Shown here in pieces: positions 8,390-17,204 of a stretch of 36,788 bases of DNA (the stretch's first letter is position 1; every line of letters starts with the position of its first letter). The DNA is from Candidatus Geothermincola primus. Lineage in GTDB: Bacteria > Actinomycetota > Geothermincolia > Geothermincolales > Geothermincolaceae. The position numbers and the translations under genes were made by a program. The stretch spans positions 1-36,788 of the forward strand of contig JACVIX010000014.1 of the NCBI GenBank assembly GCA_015711725.1. The letters are read 5' to 3'. The notes beneath the pieces are model-generated. The model did not search any database, was not told the origin of the DNA, and was given only the letters and a program-made list of their open reading frames with translations.

Positions 8390-9157
8390 ATGGCGGATTA
8401 CAACACCATGGAAATGATGATCGTAGCGGCGGCCCGAAACCTGGAGGATGGGGCAACTGTAGGGGTGGGCACCGGCGCACCCTGCGCTGCTTCCATGCTG
8501 GCTCAGAAGACCCACGCGCCCAATCTGGTGATCATGTTTGAGGCTGGAGGCATCTCCCCTCTATTGCCCACCATGCCCATATCCGTGGGGGACTCCCGCA
8601 CATTTTACAAAGCGGTGATGGCCAGCGGAATGTGCGACATAATGGAGACCTGCCAACGGGGAATGGTGGATTACACCTTTCTGGGGGGAGCCCAGATAGA
8701 CATGTACGGAAACCTTAATTCTACTGTGATAGGGGAATGGCGTAAACCCAAAGTGCGCTTTCCCGGGTCGGGAGGCGCCAACGATTTCGCCTCCTTCTGC
8801 TGGAGGATCATGGTCATCACCCCCCAAGATGCTAGGAGATTCGTGGAAAAGGTTAGCTTCATCACCTCCCCTGGCTACCTAGACGGCCCGGGCGCCCGGG
8901 AAAAAGCAGGTCTCCCGGCCAATACCGGACCATATAAGGTCATCACCAATATGGCGGTAATGGGTTACGATGAGGAGACAAAACGCATGCGCGTGGAATC
9001 AATCCATCATGGTTATACCTTTGAGCAAGTACAGGAAAACACTGGGTTTGAGCTGCTCAAAGCGCCTGATTTGAGCGAGACCAAACCCCCAACCGAAGAG
9101 GAGCTTCATATACTACGTACCGAGGTAGATCCCAACCGCTATATCATCGGAAGATAA
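8390..9157 (+). CDS. CoA-transferase subunit B (glutaconate CoA-transferase/IpdB type)
   Basis: This 255-residue protein is the beta subunit paired with the gene before it. It has the oxyanion-hole region VGVGTGAPCAASMLA and the motif MFEAGGISP, in which Glu51 aligns with the catalytic glutamate that forms the glutamyl-CoA intermediate in GctB. Later motifs GGAQIDMYGNLNST and PGSGGANDFAS are also typical. The conserved Glu argues for transferase rather than hydrolase chemistry. The ATG at 8390 is chosen because GGGAGGGA lies about eleven bases before it; a GTG nine bases earlier sits too close to that site. Confidence 0.88.
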   Translation: MADYNTMEMMIVAAARNLEDGATVGVGTGAPCAASMLAQKTHAPNLVIMFEAGGISPLLPTMPISVGDSRTFYKAVMASGMCDIMETCQRGMVDYTFLGGAQIDMYGNLNSTVIGEWRKPKVRFPGSGGANDFASFCWRIMVITPQDARRFVEKVSFITSPGYLDGPGAREKAGLPANTGPYKVITNMAVMGYDEETKRMRVESIHHGYTFEQVQENTGFELLKAPDLSETKPPTEEELHILRTEVDPNRYIIGR

Positions 9158-9179
9158 TACCACTTTGCCTATCAACTGC

Positions 9180-9211
9180 AAAAAGATGCCTGGGCGGAAA
9201 ACCCGGGCATC
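9180..9211 (-). terminator. Rho-independent terminator of the EamA gene
   Basis: On the minus strand GATGCCCGGG, a 7-base loop and CCCAGGCATC form a 10-bp stem with one G-U pair, followed by TTTTT. The stem starts inside the TGA stop codon of the EamA gene. It may also help end the converging CoA-transferase transcript, but that side has no T run. Confidence 0.85.
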
Positions 9212-10148
9212 AGTCTTCTACCCACTCCTCAACTGGCCCGCGATAAGTGGCCAAAATGATTCCCGCTGAAGCCAGAACAACGGGGATGACCACCTTTCCG
9301 GGCTGCTCTCCCAGGATGATCCAGGCGAACGTCACTGCCAGAAAGGGTTTGAGAAAAAACAGACTTGCGCCGGACGCTGCCGGCACCTTTTTCATTCCCC
9401 CGAAATAGAAGAGGTAACCGATACCCACTGTGAAGACACCGAGATATATGCAAATCAGCCAAGTGGCCAGATGGAAACGAGCGACGAAACCTATCTCCCC
9501 CCGGACTATAATGGTGAGCAGGAATAGAAAAGCGCCTATTCCCATGCTGATCATGGATATAACTTCCTCCCCGAACTCCTCGGCATATTTCTTTCCCAAA
9601 GCTGTATAAAGCGCCCAGCTAACCGCTGAAGCCAACATAGCCAACCCCGCGTTCAATTCACCCCATTTAAGAGGAAAGATAAAAGACATCCCGGTGATGG
9701 TGAGGTAGGCGCCCAACAGTCCAAATAGAAAGCCAAACCAAACTCTTAGCTTCACCTTCTCCCGGAGTAAAGGAATGGCTATGATGGCGGTAAAGACTGG
9801 GTTGGTGGAAAATACGATGGCGGCGGTGGAAGCATCTGTGCGCTCCAGGCCCCAGTAATAGAAAGTAAAGGTGAGGTATATCCCTAACACACCCAAAACC
9901 AGCATAGGTAGAGGGTTTCTTTTCAGCGCTTCGGGAATCTTTCCTAATCTTTTTCGCGCCGCCATAAAGGGGAGTAAGAAGACCAAACCGAAGAAAAAAC
10001 GTAGAAACGCTATCTGATAATGGTCGATCTCGTTGCTTCCGTAAAGCTTATAAATATACTTTGCAGCTACTTCCACCGTGCTAAAGAGAAAGATGGCCAC
10101 AGCCACCGAAAGGTATCCCCAGATCCTCTTTCCTTTTAAATCTTTCAT
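9210..10148 (-). CDS. EamA/DMT-superfamily inner-membrane transporter
   Basis: This 312-residue protein has ten hydrophobic segments arranged as two EamA repeats (about 12-148 and 165-303), the standard drug/metabolite transporter layout. Motifs include the segment FLRFFFGLVFLLPF after TM2 and a YLTFTFYYWGLERTDASTAAIVFSTNPVFTA-like stretch spread over TM3-TM4, and PAASGASLFFLKPFLAV in the second half. Such carriers usually export amino acids or other metabolites; the substrate is unknown. The ATG has no ribosome binding site but a perfect -10 box ends seven bases upstream, suggesting a leaderless transcript. It converges on the CoA-transferase pair and shares a hairpin with it. Confidence 0.88.
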   Translation of the reverse strand: MKDLKGKRIWGYLSVAVAIFLFSTVEVAAKYIYKLYGSNEIDHYQIAFLRFFFGLVFLLPFMAARKRLGKIPEALKRNPLPMLVLGVLGIYLTFTFYYWGLERTDASTAAIVFSTNPVFTAIIAIPLLREKVKLRVWFGFLFGLLGAYLTITGMSFIFPLKWGELNAGLAMLASAVSWALYTALGKKYAEEFGEEVISMISMGIGAFLFLLTIIVRGEIGFVARFHLATWLICIYLGVFTVGIGYLFYFGGMKKVPAASGASLFFLKPFLAVTFAWIILGEQPGKVVIPVVLASAGIILATYRGPVEEWVED

Positions 10149-10155
10149 CAGGTAA

Positions 10156-10161
10156 ATTATA
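10156..10161 (-). promoter_or_regulatory. -10 box of a probable leaderless promoter (EamA gene)
   Basis: The minus strand reads TATAAT, then seven bases, then the ATG of the EamA gene. The transcript would start within one base of the ATG. No good -35 box is visible at 16-18 bases upstream. Confidence 0.5.
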
Positions 10162-10262
10162 CGCTCTCAAGCCGCTTAGGAGGCCAATTTTTCAGAAAGA
10201 GAATTAACTCTTCCGAATTGAGCCAAATTCAGTGACAAAACTACGATCGGATCGGGTAAAGG

Positions 10263-10325
10263 ATATGGATGATAATCCGCAAGCTCTTTTTGCGAGCGGC
10301 AAATATGGATGGTAATCCGCAAGCT
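10263..10325. repeat. 23-bp direct repeat, 40 bp offset
   Basis: ATATGGATG(A/G)TAATCCGCAAGCT occurs at 10263-10285 and 10303-10325 with one mismatch. It lies in the gap downstream of the LCP gene. Function unknown. Confidence 0.8.
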
Positions 10326-10375
10326 TTTCATGCACCCGGACATTTAAATGCGAACAAGCGAATGAACAATCAGGC

Positions 10376-11680
10376 TTATAGAGTGAAGTCCTTACCGATA
10401 ACAATTACCACGATGCTCTGGTACTTCTTGGTTACGTCATTGTCCACCTGGAGAACGGAAGTCATCTCGCCGAAGAGATCGTTAGTCACTTTCTTGCCCA
10501 CATCCCAGTAACCGGTGGCCACGTAAACGGTGGAAACGTTGTATTTGTTCCTGGCATCTCCAGTCTTGGGCTGATAACCCTTTGTTTTCAGATTCTCGGC
10601 TACTTGGCCCGCAATACCCGGTTTTCCCGATCCATTGAGAACAGTCAGCGAGATACCTCCCGGATTGTTAAGAAGATTGGCGATCACTTCATCAAGAGGT
10701 GGTTCCACCATGCAATATTTTTTCACATTATTGAAAATCTCAGCGGTCTTTTCGGGGTCGTGAATGAAATACCAGACTCCACCTACCATCTTATCCGTTC
10801 CTGGAATGGTTGCCATCTGTATCCTGTCTACCGTGATACCCTGCATGCACTGTGCAATGTTGAGTATCATATCTGGCTTCATGGTGGTCAGGACATAAAG
10901 AATTACCGCATCGAGAATCTGCTTCATTTGCTGGACGTTTCTGATGGTTATGGCTTTTTGCGCCAATGCGTATAGAAATTTTTGCTGATTCTGAATGCGG
11001 TACAGGTCCGCCTCGGGATCGTCCCGGGAACGCGCAATGATCAAAGCTTGTTCCCCGGTTAGATTGTAATCGCCCGCCGGAAGGAGCCCGCCCGCCTTGG
11101 GATCGTCGATGGTCCGGTCCAGATGAAAGGGAACACCCCCGATGGCGTCCACTATTTTTTTGAACGCCACAAAATCCAGGTCCACGAAATGGTGAATCTC
11201 CATTCCGGTCAATTCCTTTACCGCTTTTATCGCTCCCTGAGGCCCTCCGTAAGCGTGGGCAGCGTTGATCTTCTGGCTTCCGTGCCCAGGGATCTGTACT
11301 TTGGTATCTCTGGGGATGGAAACCACCGCAGCTCTTTTATTGATCAGGTCAAGTGAAGCCACTAGCATAACATCGGACCGGCAATAACCGGTCTCTCCTT
11401 TAACACTTCCTCTGTCGGTCCCGATACATAGAATATTCAGGGGCTTATTGGGGTCATGCCATTTGGAGAGCTCCTCATAAAGATCCGGCTCCTTTTCCTC
11501 AGATATAATCATCTCTTGAGCGCGCAGTCTCCAGTAATGCGCCGCAGCCCAGTTACGAATAGGTTTCCATGCCACCAGTCCCAGCACCAGACCGCCAACT
11601 AGCAGGACGTACAACGCCACCTTTAATATAAGTATTTTCCTGCTACGACTTTGAATTTTCCTCCGAGTCAGCCTGTCCAT
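10376..11680 (-). CDS. LCP-family (LytR-CpsA-Psr) cell-wall glycopolymer transferase with LytR_C domain
   Basis: This 434-residue membrane-anchored protein has a short basic cytoplasmic start, one membrane helix at about 16-38, the extracellular LCP domain at about 82-235 and a LytR_C domain at about 335-430. LCP motifs are NILCIGTDRG, the RSDVMLVASLD strand, VVSIPRDTKVQIPG and KINAAHAYGG, and Arg/Asp residues in IARSRDDPEADLYR that bind the polyprenyl pyrophosphate. The family transfers teichoic-acid-like or other glycopolymers from lipid carriers onto peptidoglycan. LCP plus LytR_C is typical of Actinobacteria and other monoderms. The ATG follows a weak GGGAAG site. It lies alone between the EamA and exonuclease VII genes. 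Confidence 0.9.
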   Translation of the reverse strand: MDRLTRRKIQSRSRKILILKVALYVLLVGGLVLGLVAWKPIRNWAAAHYWRLRAQEMIISEEKEPDLYEELSKWHDPNKPLNILCIGTDRGSVKGETGYCRSDVMLVASLDLINKRAAVVSIPRDTKVQIPGHGSQKINAAHAYGGPQGAIKAVKELTGMEIHHFVDLDFVAFKKIVDAIGGVPFHLDRTIDDPKAGGLLPAGDYNLTGEQALIIARSRDDPEADLYRIQNQQKFLYALAQKAITIRNVQQMKQILDAVILYVLTTMKPDMILNIAQCMQGITVDRIQMATIPGTDKMVGGVWYFIHDPEKTAEIFNNVKKYCMVEPPLDEVIANLLNNPGGISLTVLNGSGKPGIAGQVAENLKTKGYQPKTGDARNKYNVSTVYVATGYWDVGKKVTNDLFGEMTSVLQVDNDVTKKYQSIVVIVIGKDFTL

Positions 11681-11941
11681 TTATCTTCCCGTTTTTATCT
11701 CCACCTTTTTGATTGTGACGATTCTAGTCGAGGAATCGTTCCTCTAAATCAATTCTTTATCTTTATCGAATCTCCTTAATCTCACTTCAACTCGCAATAC
11801 TCTTAAGCCTCGGTGCTATTATAACATTCCCTCGTTAACCCTTAAGGAAGTATTTAATCTCACATGGGAGGTTCACGCTAACCCATTGGGCAGAGGAAAT
11901 TTCTAGCTTCCTACCTCTAAATCCATTTTCGCTCTCTACCC

Positions 11942-12193
11942 TTAAATCAGATCCTCATTCTTTTCCCCAAAAGCTAATTCTTCCCTTACCACACCCTCAT
12001 CGATGGAACCCAATAGCATTTCCACCTTGCCTCGAGCGTCCGCCAGCTTCTTTCTACTCTCCTTAAGCAGCTTTATCCCTTCCTCAAACAACTCCAGCCC
12101 TTCTTCTAGTTCCAGATCCTCCCTCTCCAAGGTCTGGGTGATCTCCTCGAGGCGGTCCAGCATCTGCCTGAAGGTCATTCCTTCGCCAGCCAT
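11942..12193 (-). CDS. xseB: Exonuclease VII small subunit
   Basis: This 83-residue helical protein matches XseB: MTFRQMLDRLEEI at the start, then the paired helices with LEREDLELEEGLELFEEGIKLL and KLADARGKVEMLL. It wraps around XseA to form exonuclease VII, which degrades single-stranded DNA in both directions. The ATG at 12193 has GGAGGGGAGAGGG before it and is preferred to a GTG at 12214 that overlaps the xseA stop. It directly follows xseA on the same strand, so the two are one operon. It carries an acidic C-terminal tail. Confidence 0.93.
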   Translation of the reverse strand: MAGEGMTFRQMLDRLEEITQTLEREDLELEEGLELFEEGIKLLKESRKKLADARGKVEMLLGSIDEGVVREELAFGEKNEDLI

Positions 12194-12210
12194 CTTCCCT
12201 CTCCCCTCCT

Positions 12211-13692
12211 TCACGGTTCACGGAAAAAATCATCCGGTAGGTCCGCATGGGATTTCCGAGACTCCTGGATAACATCCTTAACCTCGCATTTCATCCCCCC
12301 CTGATATAGCGTCACGTCCACTTGATCCCCCTTGCTAACCTTTGTCGCGTCCTTCAAAGGTTTCTTTGATCCCTCGGGATAGACAATGGCATATCCCCTT
12401 GACAATGCCTTCAATGGATTCAGGGATACCAACTTTCCACCGGTAAACCTCCATGACCCCTCAAAGTTTCTTATCCTCTCTCGAAGGTTCCCCGTTATCA
12501 TATGAGTCAGTTCAACCATTTCCTCGTCTCGCTCTTTGAGAAACCACCTGATCGTTTGAACCAGTTTCGCCTGTCGCAGCCCAATAGCCATGGGCAACTC
12601 TCGATTTTCCCGGGCGTAACCTTTGATTTTCAGATCATGGTACTGAACGGACCTTTCCATTTCACTCAGCGCCCTGATCCAGCTTTCCCTGATGGACGAG
12701 TGAGCTTCCGCCAGGGTTTGTGAGGGAGCCAGGAGAAAGGCTTCCGGGACTCTGAAGCATCGGTGGCGTGAAAGGTATTCTAGCCCCTTCCCCAGATCAT
12801 CTAACTTCTTTTTCCAGGCACTCTCCATTCTTGACTTGATGACATTCAAGCCGTGGATAATGTCGGCTATATATGGCACTACCTTTTGCGCCGCCCCCGT
12901 CGGGGTACTAGCCCGAAAATCGGCTGCAAAATCTGCGATGGTATAATCCGGCTCATGTCCTATGCCAGTAACCACCGGGATCCGGGAGGAGCGTATAGCC
13001 CTAGCCACCTCTTCTGTGTTGAACGCATGGAGATCCTCGAGGGAACCTCCTCCCCTAGCGATAATCAGCACCTCGATCTGGAAATGAGGAGAAATTCTGT
13101 TGAGGAAATCGATGGCATCCACAATCTCCTCAACCGCTCCTTCGCCTTGCACTCTTACACTTCTCAGATAAATAGAAGCAGGGGGGAATCGTTTTCGAAT
13201 ATTGGTTATAACATCCCGAACTGCCGCTCCTTCCACCGAGGAGATAACCCCTATGGAAAAGGGGATCTCCGGTAGGGGGCGTTTGATCTCATCTGAGAAG
13301 AGACCTTCCTCGGAAAGCTTACGGAATAATCTCAAGAACTCTTTCCTTAACCTGCCCTCTCCGCTCTCTTCAGCCTCGAGGACATTGAGACGGTACTGAC
13401 CTTTCTTGACGTATATGCCCAGAACGCCCCGCGCTAAAAGAGAGATCCCCTCTTGCAACTGAAGAGGGAGGGAACGGAGGGCCTCTCCGAAAATAACGCA
13501 TGGTAATACCGCCAGTTCATCACGTAGACTGAAAAAACCAAAGTTCTCATAGCCCAAGCGCAAGTCGCACACTTCCCCTTCCACCCAAATCTCTATCCCT
13601 TTAAGCTGGTTATCCGCCAACCTGTTAACCTCGCTTACGGAATAGATGCGTTCCTCCTCTAGATATTTCCTAGGTGGGTAGCTCTCCTCCAT
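12211..13692 (-). CDS. xseA: Exonuclease VII large subunit
   Basis: This 493-residue protein is the catalytic subunit. An N-terminal OB fold (about 15-110, with YSVSEVNRL and the IEIWVEGEV strand) binds single-stranded DNA. The catalytic domain (about 125-440) shows GVISSVEGAAVRD, ARGGGSLEDLHAFN at 212-225 and GIGHEPDYTIADFAADFRAS, all hallmark XseA motifs. The long helical part 275-400 holds the small subunits, and the C-terminal LSRGYAIV strand is conserved. The ATG is preceded by a perfect -10 box seven bases upstream and lacks a ribosome binding site, so the operon probably starts leaderless. Confidence 0.95.
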   Translation of the reverse strand: MEESYPPRKYLEEERIYSVSEVNRLADNQLKGIEIWVEGEVCDLRLGYENFGFFSLRDELAVLPCVIFGEALRSLPLQLQEGISLLARGVLGIYVKKGQYRLNVLEAEESGEGRLRKEFLRLFRKLSEEGLFSDEIKRPLPEIPFSIGVISSVEGAAVRDVITNIRKRFPPASIYLRSVRVQGEGAVEEIVDAIDFLNRISPHFQIEVLIIARGGGSLEDLHAFNTEEVARAIRSSRIPVVTGIGHEPDYTIADFAADFRASTPTGAAQKVVPYIADIIHGLNVIKSRMESAWKKKLDDLGKGLEYLSRHRCFRVPEAFLLAPSQTLAEAHSSIRESWIRALSEMERSVQYHDLKIKGYARENRELPMAIGLRQAKLVQTIRWFLKERDEEMVELTHMITGNLRERIRNFEGSWRFTGGKLVSLNPLKALSRGYAIVYPEGSKKPLKDATKVSKGDQVDVTLYQGGMKCEVKDVIQESRKSHADLPDDFFREP

Positions 13693-13699
13693 GATTCCA

Positions 13700-13705
13700 A
13701 TTATA
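13700..13705 (-). promoter_or_regulatory. -10 box of a probable leaderless promoter (xseA)
   Basis: TATAAT on the minus strand ends seven bases before the xseA ATG. No purine-rich ribosome binding site lies in between. A -35 box is not obvious. Confidence 0.5.
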
Positions 13706-14141
13706 TATTCGTATCAGAAGGTGAACTAGGCAGGGTTAGATATAAAAACGGAAAAATAGTAGAAAAAGTCCCTTTAAAGAAAGTTAGCGCAAACCATTAA
13801 CCCGCTTCTTCATGGGTCAAACTTCGAAAAACACGTGGCACTTACCATCGCCTGCTGGATAATTAAGGGCGCTTTTTGTCATTAGACTCTCATATCATTA
13901 TTCTCATAAGGCAAGATGTAGACATTCTTGGCAATCCGCAGAAAACGAAAGATCGCGTTTAAATTTTTCACGGCGTAAAAGGGAATGAAGCTCGCTTGGC
14001 GAAAAATCTCATAAAAGAGTAAAAGGCGATATGGAATTTTGTAATCAGTTATATAGTAGTTTTAAATTTTAAATAACACAACATATAGTATTTTAAAAGT
14101 TGTTCTTATGGCCCAGTGATAACTTAAAGGAGAGATGGGCT
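13706..14141. other. Gene-free intergenic stretch
   Basis: No coding frame of interest is seen. The right half is A+T-rich and carries AAAGGAGAG, the ribosome binding site of the next gene. I compared the 13900-14000 part with common riboswitch cores and recognised none. Confidence 0.5.
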
Positions 14142-14624
14142 GTGGAAATTATCGCTTTCCTCCTACTGGGCTTAATAGCTATGTTGGCGATTGTTCCTCC
14201 TATCATCAGGGGAAGAATTGAGGAATCACCTATCAACTCAACCAGAAACTTTAAAAAGAGCATGCTGGAGATGGCCGCGTCAGTAGATCCCTCTCATTAC
14301 AGGAGAGAGTTGTCCCAGAACCGACGTCGCCTTTTCTTATCCCCACTGCTCACCCATGGCCAAGGGTTGTCTGGTACCAGGATCAGAAACGGAAGAACAT
14401 CCTATTCTAGCCCTATCTCTCAAACTTACGTACAGCGTTATAAGATGCATAGGACCAGCGCTGTTACCAGGCGAAGGCGAGTTTATTTCGTATTAGTATT
14501 TTCCTCGTTGCTTTCCGGACTTTTCGCTTTGGCGCTCCAGAATGCATTGGCGATAGGTTTCTTCGCGACCTTTTCTGGCCTTTTCCTGCTCTATATCACC
14601 CTGGTCTTTATCTTCACCAGATAA
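14142..14624 (+). CDS. Small membrane protein with N-terminal and paired C-terminal helices
   Basis: I do not recognise this 160-residue protein. It has an N-terminal membrane helix (about 4-22), a basic, Ser/Arg-rich hydrophilic middle of about 90 residues, a RRRR patch near 112, and two further membrane helices packed at the C-terminus (about 117-155). The GTG start at 14142 is chosen because AAAGGAGAG sits seven bases upstream; a TTG further upstream gives a longer but unsupported start. The layout resembles membrane proteins near cell-envelope genes, and the genes beyond the facing strand are envelope-related. Function unknown. Confidence 0.6.
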   Translation: MEIIAFLLLGLIAMLAIVPPIIRGRIEESPINSTRNFKKSMLEMAASVDPSHYRRELSQNRRRLFLSPLLTHGQGLSGTRIRNGRTSYSSPISQTYVQRYKMHRTSAVTRRRRVYFVLVFSSLLSGLFALALQNALAIGFFATFSGLFLLYITLVFIFTR

Positions 14625-14770
14625 AACTGTTGAGCGACTAGTTTTTTATCTCTTATATTCCTCCTCCTCTTTTTCTCCCCTTCTCCGATTTCAATAGTTT
14701 TTATGCCGTCAGATCGCACTTCTAGCTTTCTTTCACTCAAATCTCTTTTCTTCTTTGGATTGACAATATA

Positions 14771-15070
14771 TCAAGAAAAAAACGTTAGGCAGGCGGCGAG
14801 AGCCAAATGAAGAGCGATAAATGCGAGAAGGAAAAATAAGGCCCATTTTCCATAAGTCTTTCGAAAATAGAACCTATAAAGAGCCAAAAGGAACCCAATG
14901 GAAAGCGCCACTGAAAGCACTCCCAATGCCCACGCTTTCCATGGCCAGCTGGCTATCATACCCCAACCTGGGTTTAGCTTGGAAAAGTAGCTTACACTAA
15001 CAATATCCGCTAGATAGATCGCCGCCATGATAGAAAGCTCTCCCAAAGTTATCTCCTCTCCCTTTTTCAT
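14771..15070 (-). CDS. Small three-helix membrane protein
   Basis: This 99-residue protein has three hydrophobic segments (about 10-28, 44-66 and 74-98) and a short charged start. It is not a family I recognise. A strong ribosome binding site AAAGGAGAG precedes the ATG. It lies 62 bases downstream of the M23-domain gene on the same strand, so they probably share a transcript. Its small size and position suggest an accessory or protective partner of that protein, which is an inference only. Confidence 0.65.
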   Translation of the reverse strand: MKKGEEITLGELSIMAAIYLADIVSVSYFSKLNPGWGMIASWPWKAWALGVLSVALSIGFLLALYRFYFRKTYGKWALFFLLAFIALHLALAACLTFFS

Positions 15071-15132
15071 CTTTTACTCTCCTTTCTGCTAAACTAGTTG
15101 ATTAAGATTAAGTATTTACATGAAACGAATCA

Positions 15133-17040
15133 TCACGGTAACAGCTGGATTCCTCCACCTTCCTGATCTCCCCCTCGGGCCAGAGGATTGATGAGCTCCT
15201 TTCCTCCTCTATTTATTAACTTTTTCGCCAATGATTTGGCGAATTCCCTAAAGAAAGACTTGCCTATACCTAGATATTCCTTTAGGACTTTTATGGGTGA
15301 GGTACTAAAAAGAGCTACGCTCAAGCCCCCTACCAGAGCTCCTCCAAAGAAAGAGATAAGAGCCTCATTGAAGGTAAAGCGGGCGCCCGTTATCAAGTGT
15401 ATGGAAAAGTCCAGGAGGAAACCGGTACACCCGCAAAAAGTTATATAGGCCAACTTTTCCACCAAAGCCGTTGTCAGCGCGGTCAACTGGAACTTTAGAT
15501 AGGTCAAAAGGCCTTCCTTCCCGATTATTCCCAAAGAGGTCGAAGCAAGACTGATCCCCTCCATACCGCTGCCTGCCACGGCAGATCCTATGGCCAAGCC
15601 TTCCAGTATTCTTTCGCTGATCCCCGCGATAAAAAGTTTGCCCGTTCCGCCCATCAAACCACCCAAGAAAAATGACAATAATAAAATCGACCAGGAAATC
15701 GGTTTTCCCGTGACTTTATTTATCAAAACGTAAGCGAGAGAATCAGCCATACCATGTACCAGAAAAGTCTTGGCGAAACCGATAAAACCTAGCTTGGACC
15801 ACCCCGAAACCAGTAGGGGATAGAACTGTGCGAAGCACAAAGTAGCTACGGCAACCGAACCCCCTACCACTAGACAACCTAGAAAACATTGAGCGAAGTT
15901 GAAACTGTCCCCACAGGAGAAGGCATAGTAAAGAGCATAACCGATGGCGGCGATTGACCCCAGGATTATAGCCACAACCGCTGTAGCCAACGAGATACCG
16001 AAAGCCAGAGCGATCGCCAACACCAGACAAACTATTATTGCAATCGCCGCCACAGCGGCCAACAGCGCCTGAACAAACTTGTTGGAAAAGATGAAATGGA
16101 GCACGGAGTAAATACATGACCATGTTTTCGAAGCCAGGGGAGCGACAACCGACTTGTAAAAATATCTCATCGCCCCGCCCGCTGCCCTTATCGCGCTCAT
16201 CAGCAACGACCAGCTCTTGGCCAACGCTTTGCATAACAATTCCCATCCACGCTGAAGTAATCCCGAGACCTTATTTCCCAGGGACGCCAATCCCCTGAGA
16301 ATGAATTTGAATGGGTTCCCGCTACTTTGAGCTTCGAGAAATTTCTCAGCTGACCTCACGTCTTCCCAGGGGCCCAGGAAGAGATTGCGGGAGGGGTCCA
16401 ACAAGCTGCCATTCAAAAGCAGAAGGGGATCGATAGGGATGTCGTTGAGATACGCCCCGAAGTGGAGGTGGGGAAGGGATGTGGATTTATCCTTGCACCC
16501 ATCACTTTTCCCTATGATACTCCCTTTACTCACCCGCATTCCCTTTTTTACCGAAGCCTCGGACAGAGAAACATAAGTGGTCTTAATTCCTCCAGCATGT
16601 GCTATGCTCACGCAAATACCCAAAGGGGTATTTCCAGCGAAGGTTATCGTTCCCTCTGAGCTCGCTTTTACCGGCGTACCCACAATCGCATCTATGTCTA
16701 TCCCCGCATGTCCTCCCGATCCGTATGGACCCGTAGCGGGCCGGAAAGGCATAATTATCCTACCCTGCAGCGGCCATACGAAGGCGGGGGATCCGGCCCC
16801 GGAAGGAGCCGCCGAAGCCGGACTGATACAAGAGGAAAATAAGGCGAGGGTAAAGATGACGACTGAGATGAGGGCTAAGAATCTCGGGGCGTTGAGGATT
16901 TTACTCGGCAAGCCGCGGGGGAAGCCATGGCCACACAAGATGCAAGCTTCTACATCATCACAGTTTTTCCTGAGCCTGGGCTCTACGCCGTGAAGTGCCA
17001 TGGACAGACTCGGGAAACCCTGTATTCTGTATCTTCCCAC
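15133..17040 (-). CDS. M23-domain polytopic envelope protein
   Basis: This protein of about 635 residues begins with a cytoplasmic stretch, then a signal or anchor helix (about 52-70). An extracellular LytM/M23 domain follows (about 85-210) with zinc motifs HAGIDID at 111-117 and HLHFG at 191-195. In the motif usually reading TxYxHLS the sequence is TTYVSLS, so one catalytic His is replaced by Ser; such variants occur in actinobacterial M23 proteins and may be inactive. The rest (about 260-600) is a run of roughly eight Ala/Gly-rich hydrophobic helices, ending in a basic tail and a Gly-rich hydrophilic end. I know no standard family with this layout; the hydrophobic part recalls spacer regions of polymorphic toxins. 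The GTG at 17040 follows GGAAGGAG; a start at 17088 or the ATG at 17001 are alternatives. Confidence 0.7.
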   Translation of the reverse strand: MGRYRIQGFPSLSMALHGVEPRLRKNCDDVEACILCGHGFPRGLPSKILNAPRFLALISVVIFTLALFSSCISPASAAPSGAGSPAFVWPLQGRIIMPFRPATGPYGSGGHAGIDIDAIVGTPVKASSEGTITFAGNTPLGICVSIAHAGGIKTTYVSLSEASVKKGMRVSKGSIIGKSDGCKDKSTSLPHLHFGAYLNDIPIDPLLLLNGSLLDPSRNLFLGPWEDVRSAEKFLEAQSSGNPFKFILRGLASLGNKVSGLLQRGWELLCKALAKSWSLLMSAIRAAGGAMRYFYKSVVAPLASKTWSCIYSVLHFIFSNKFVQALLAAVAAIAIIVCLVLAIALAFGISLATAVVAIILGSIAAIGYALYYAFSCGDSFNFAQCFLGCLVVGGSVAVATLCFAQFYPLLVSGWSKLGFIGFAKTFLVHGMADSLAYVLINKVTGKPISWSILLLSFFLGGLMGGTGKLFIAGISERILEGLAIGSAVAGSGMEGISLASTSLGIIGKEGLLTYLKFQLTALTTALVEKLAYITFCGCTGFLLDFSIHLITGARFTFNEALISFFGGALVGGLSVALFSTSPIKVLKEYLGIGKSFFREFAKSLAKKLINRGGKELINPLARGGDQEGGGIQLLP

Positions 17041-17204
17041 CTGCGGCGCTCCTTCCGAGTAAGAACGGCGTCTCAATTCACACCTCACTTTTCTTGCATA
17101 ATTAGATCCCTTCCGGGTGAGAAAACTACTTTAAAGGAAATAAAAAGCAATTCAAGCAAATGGCGACATAGTGTTTATATCAATTGGCTTACTCATTCTG
17201 CTTT

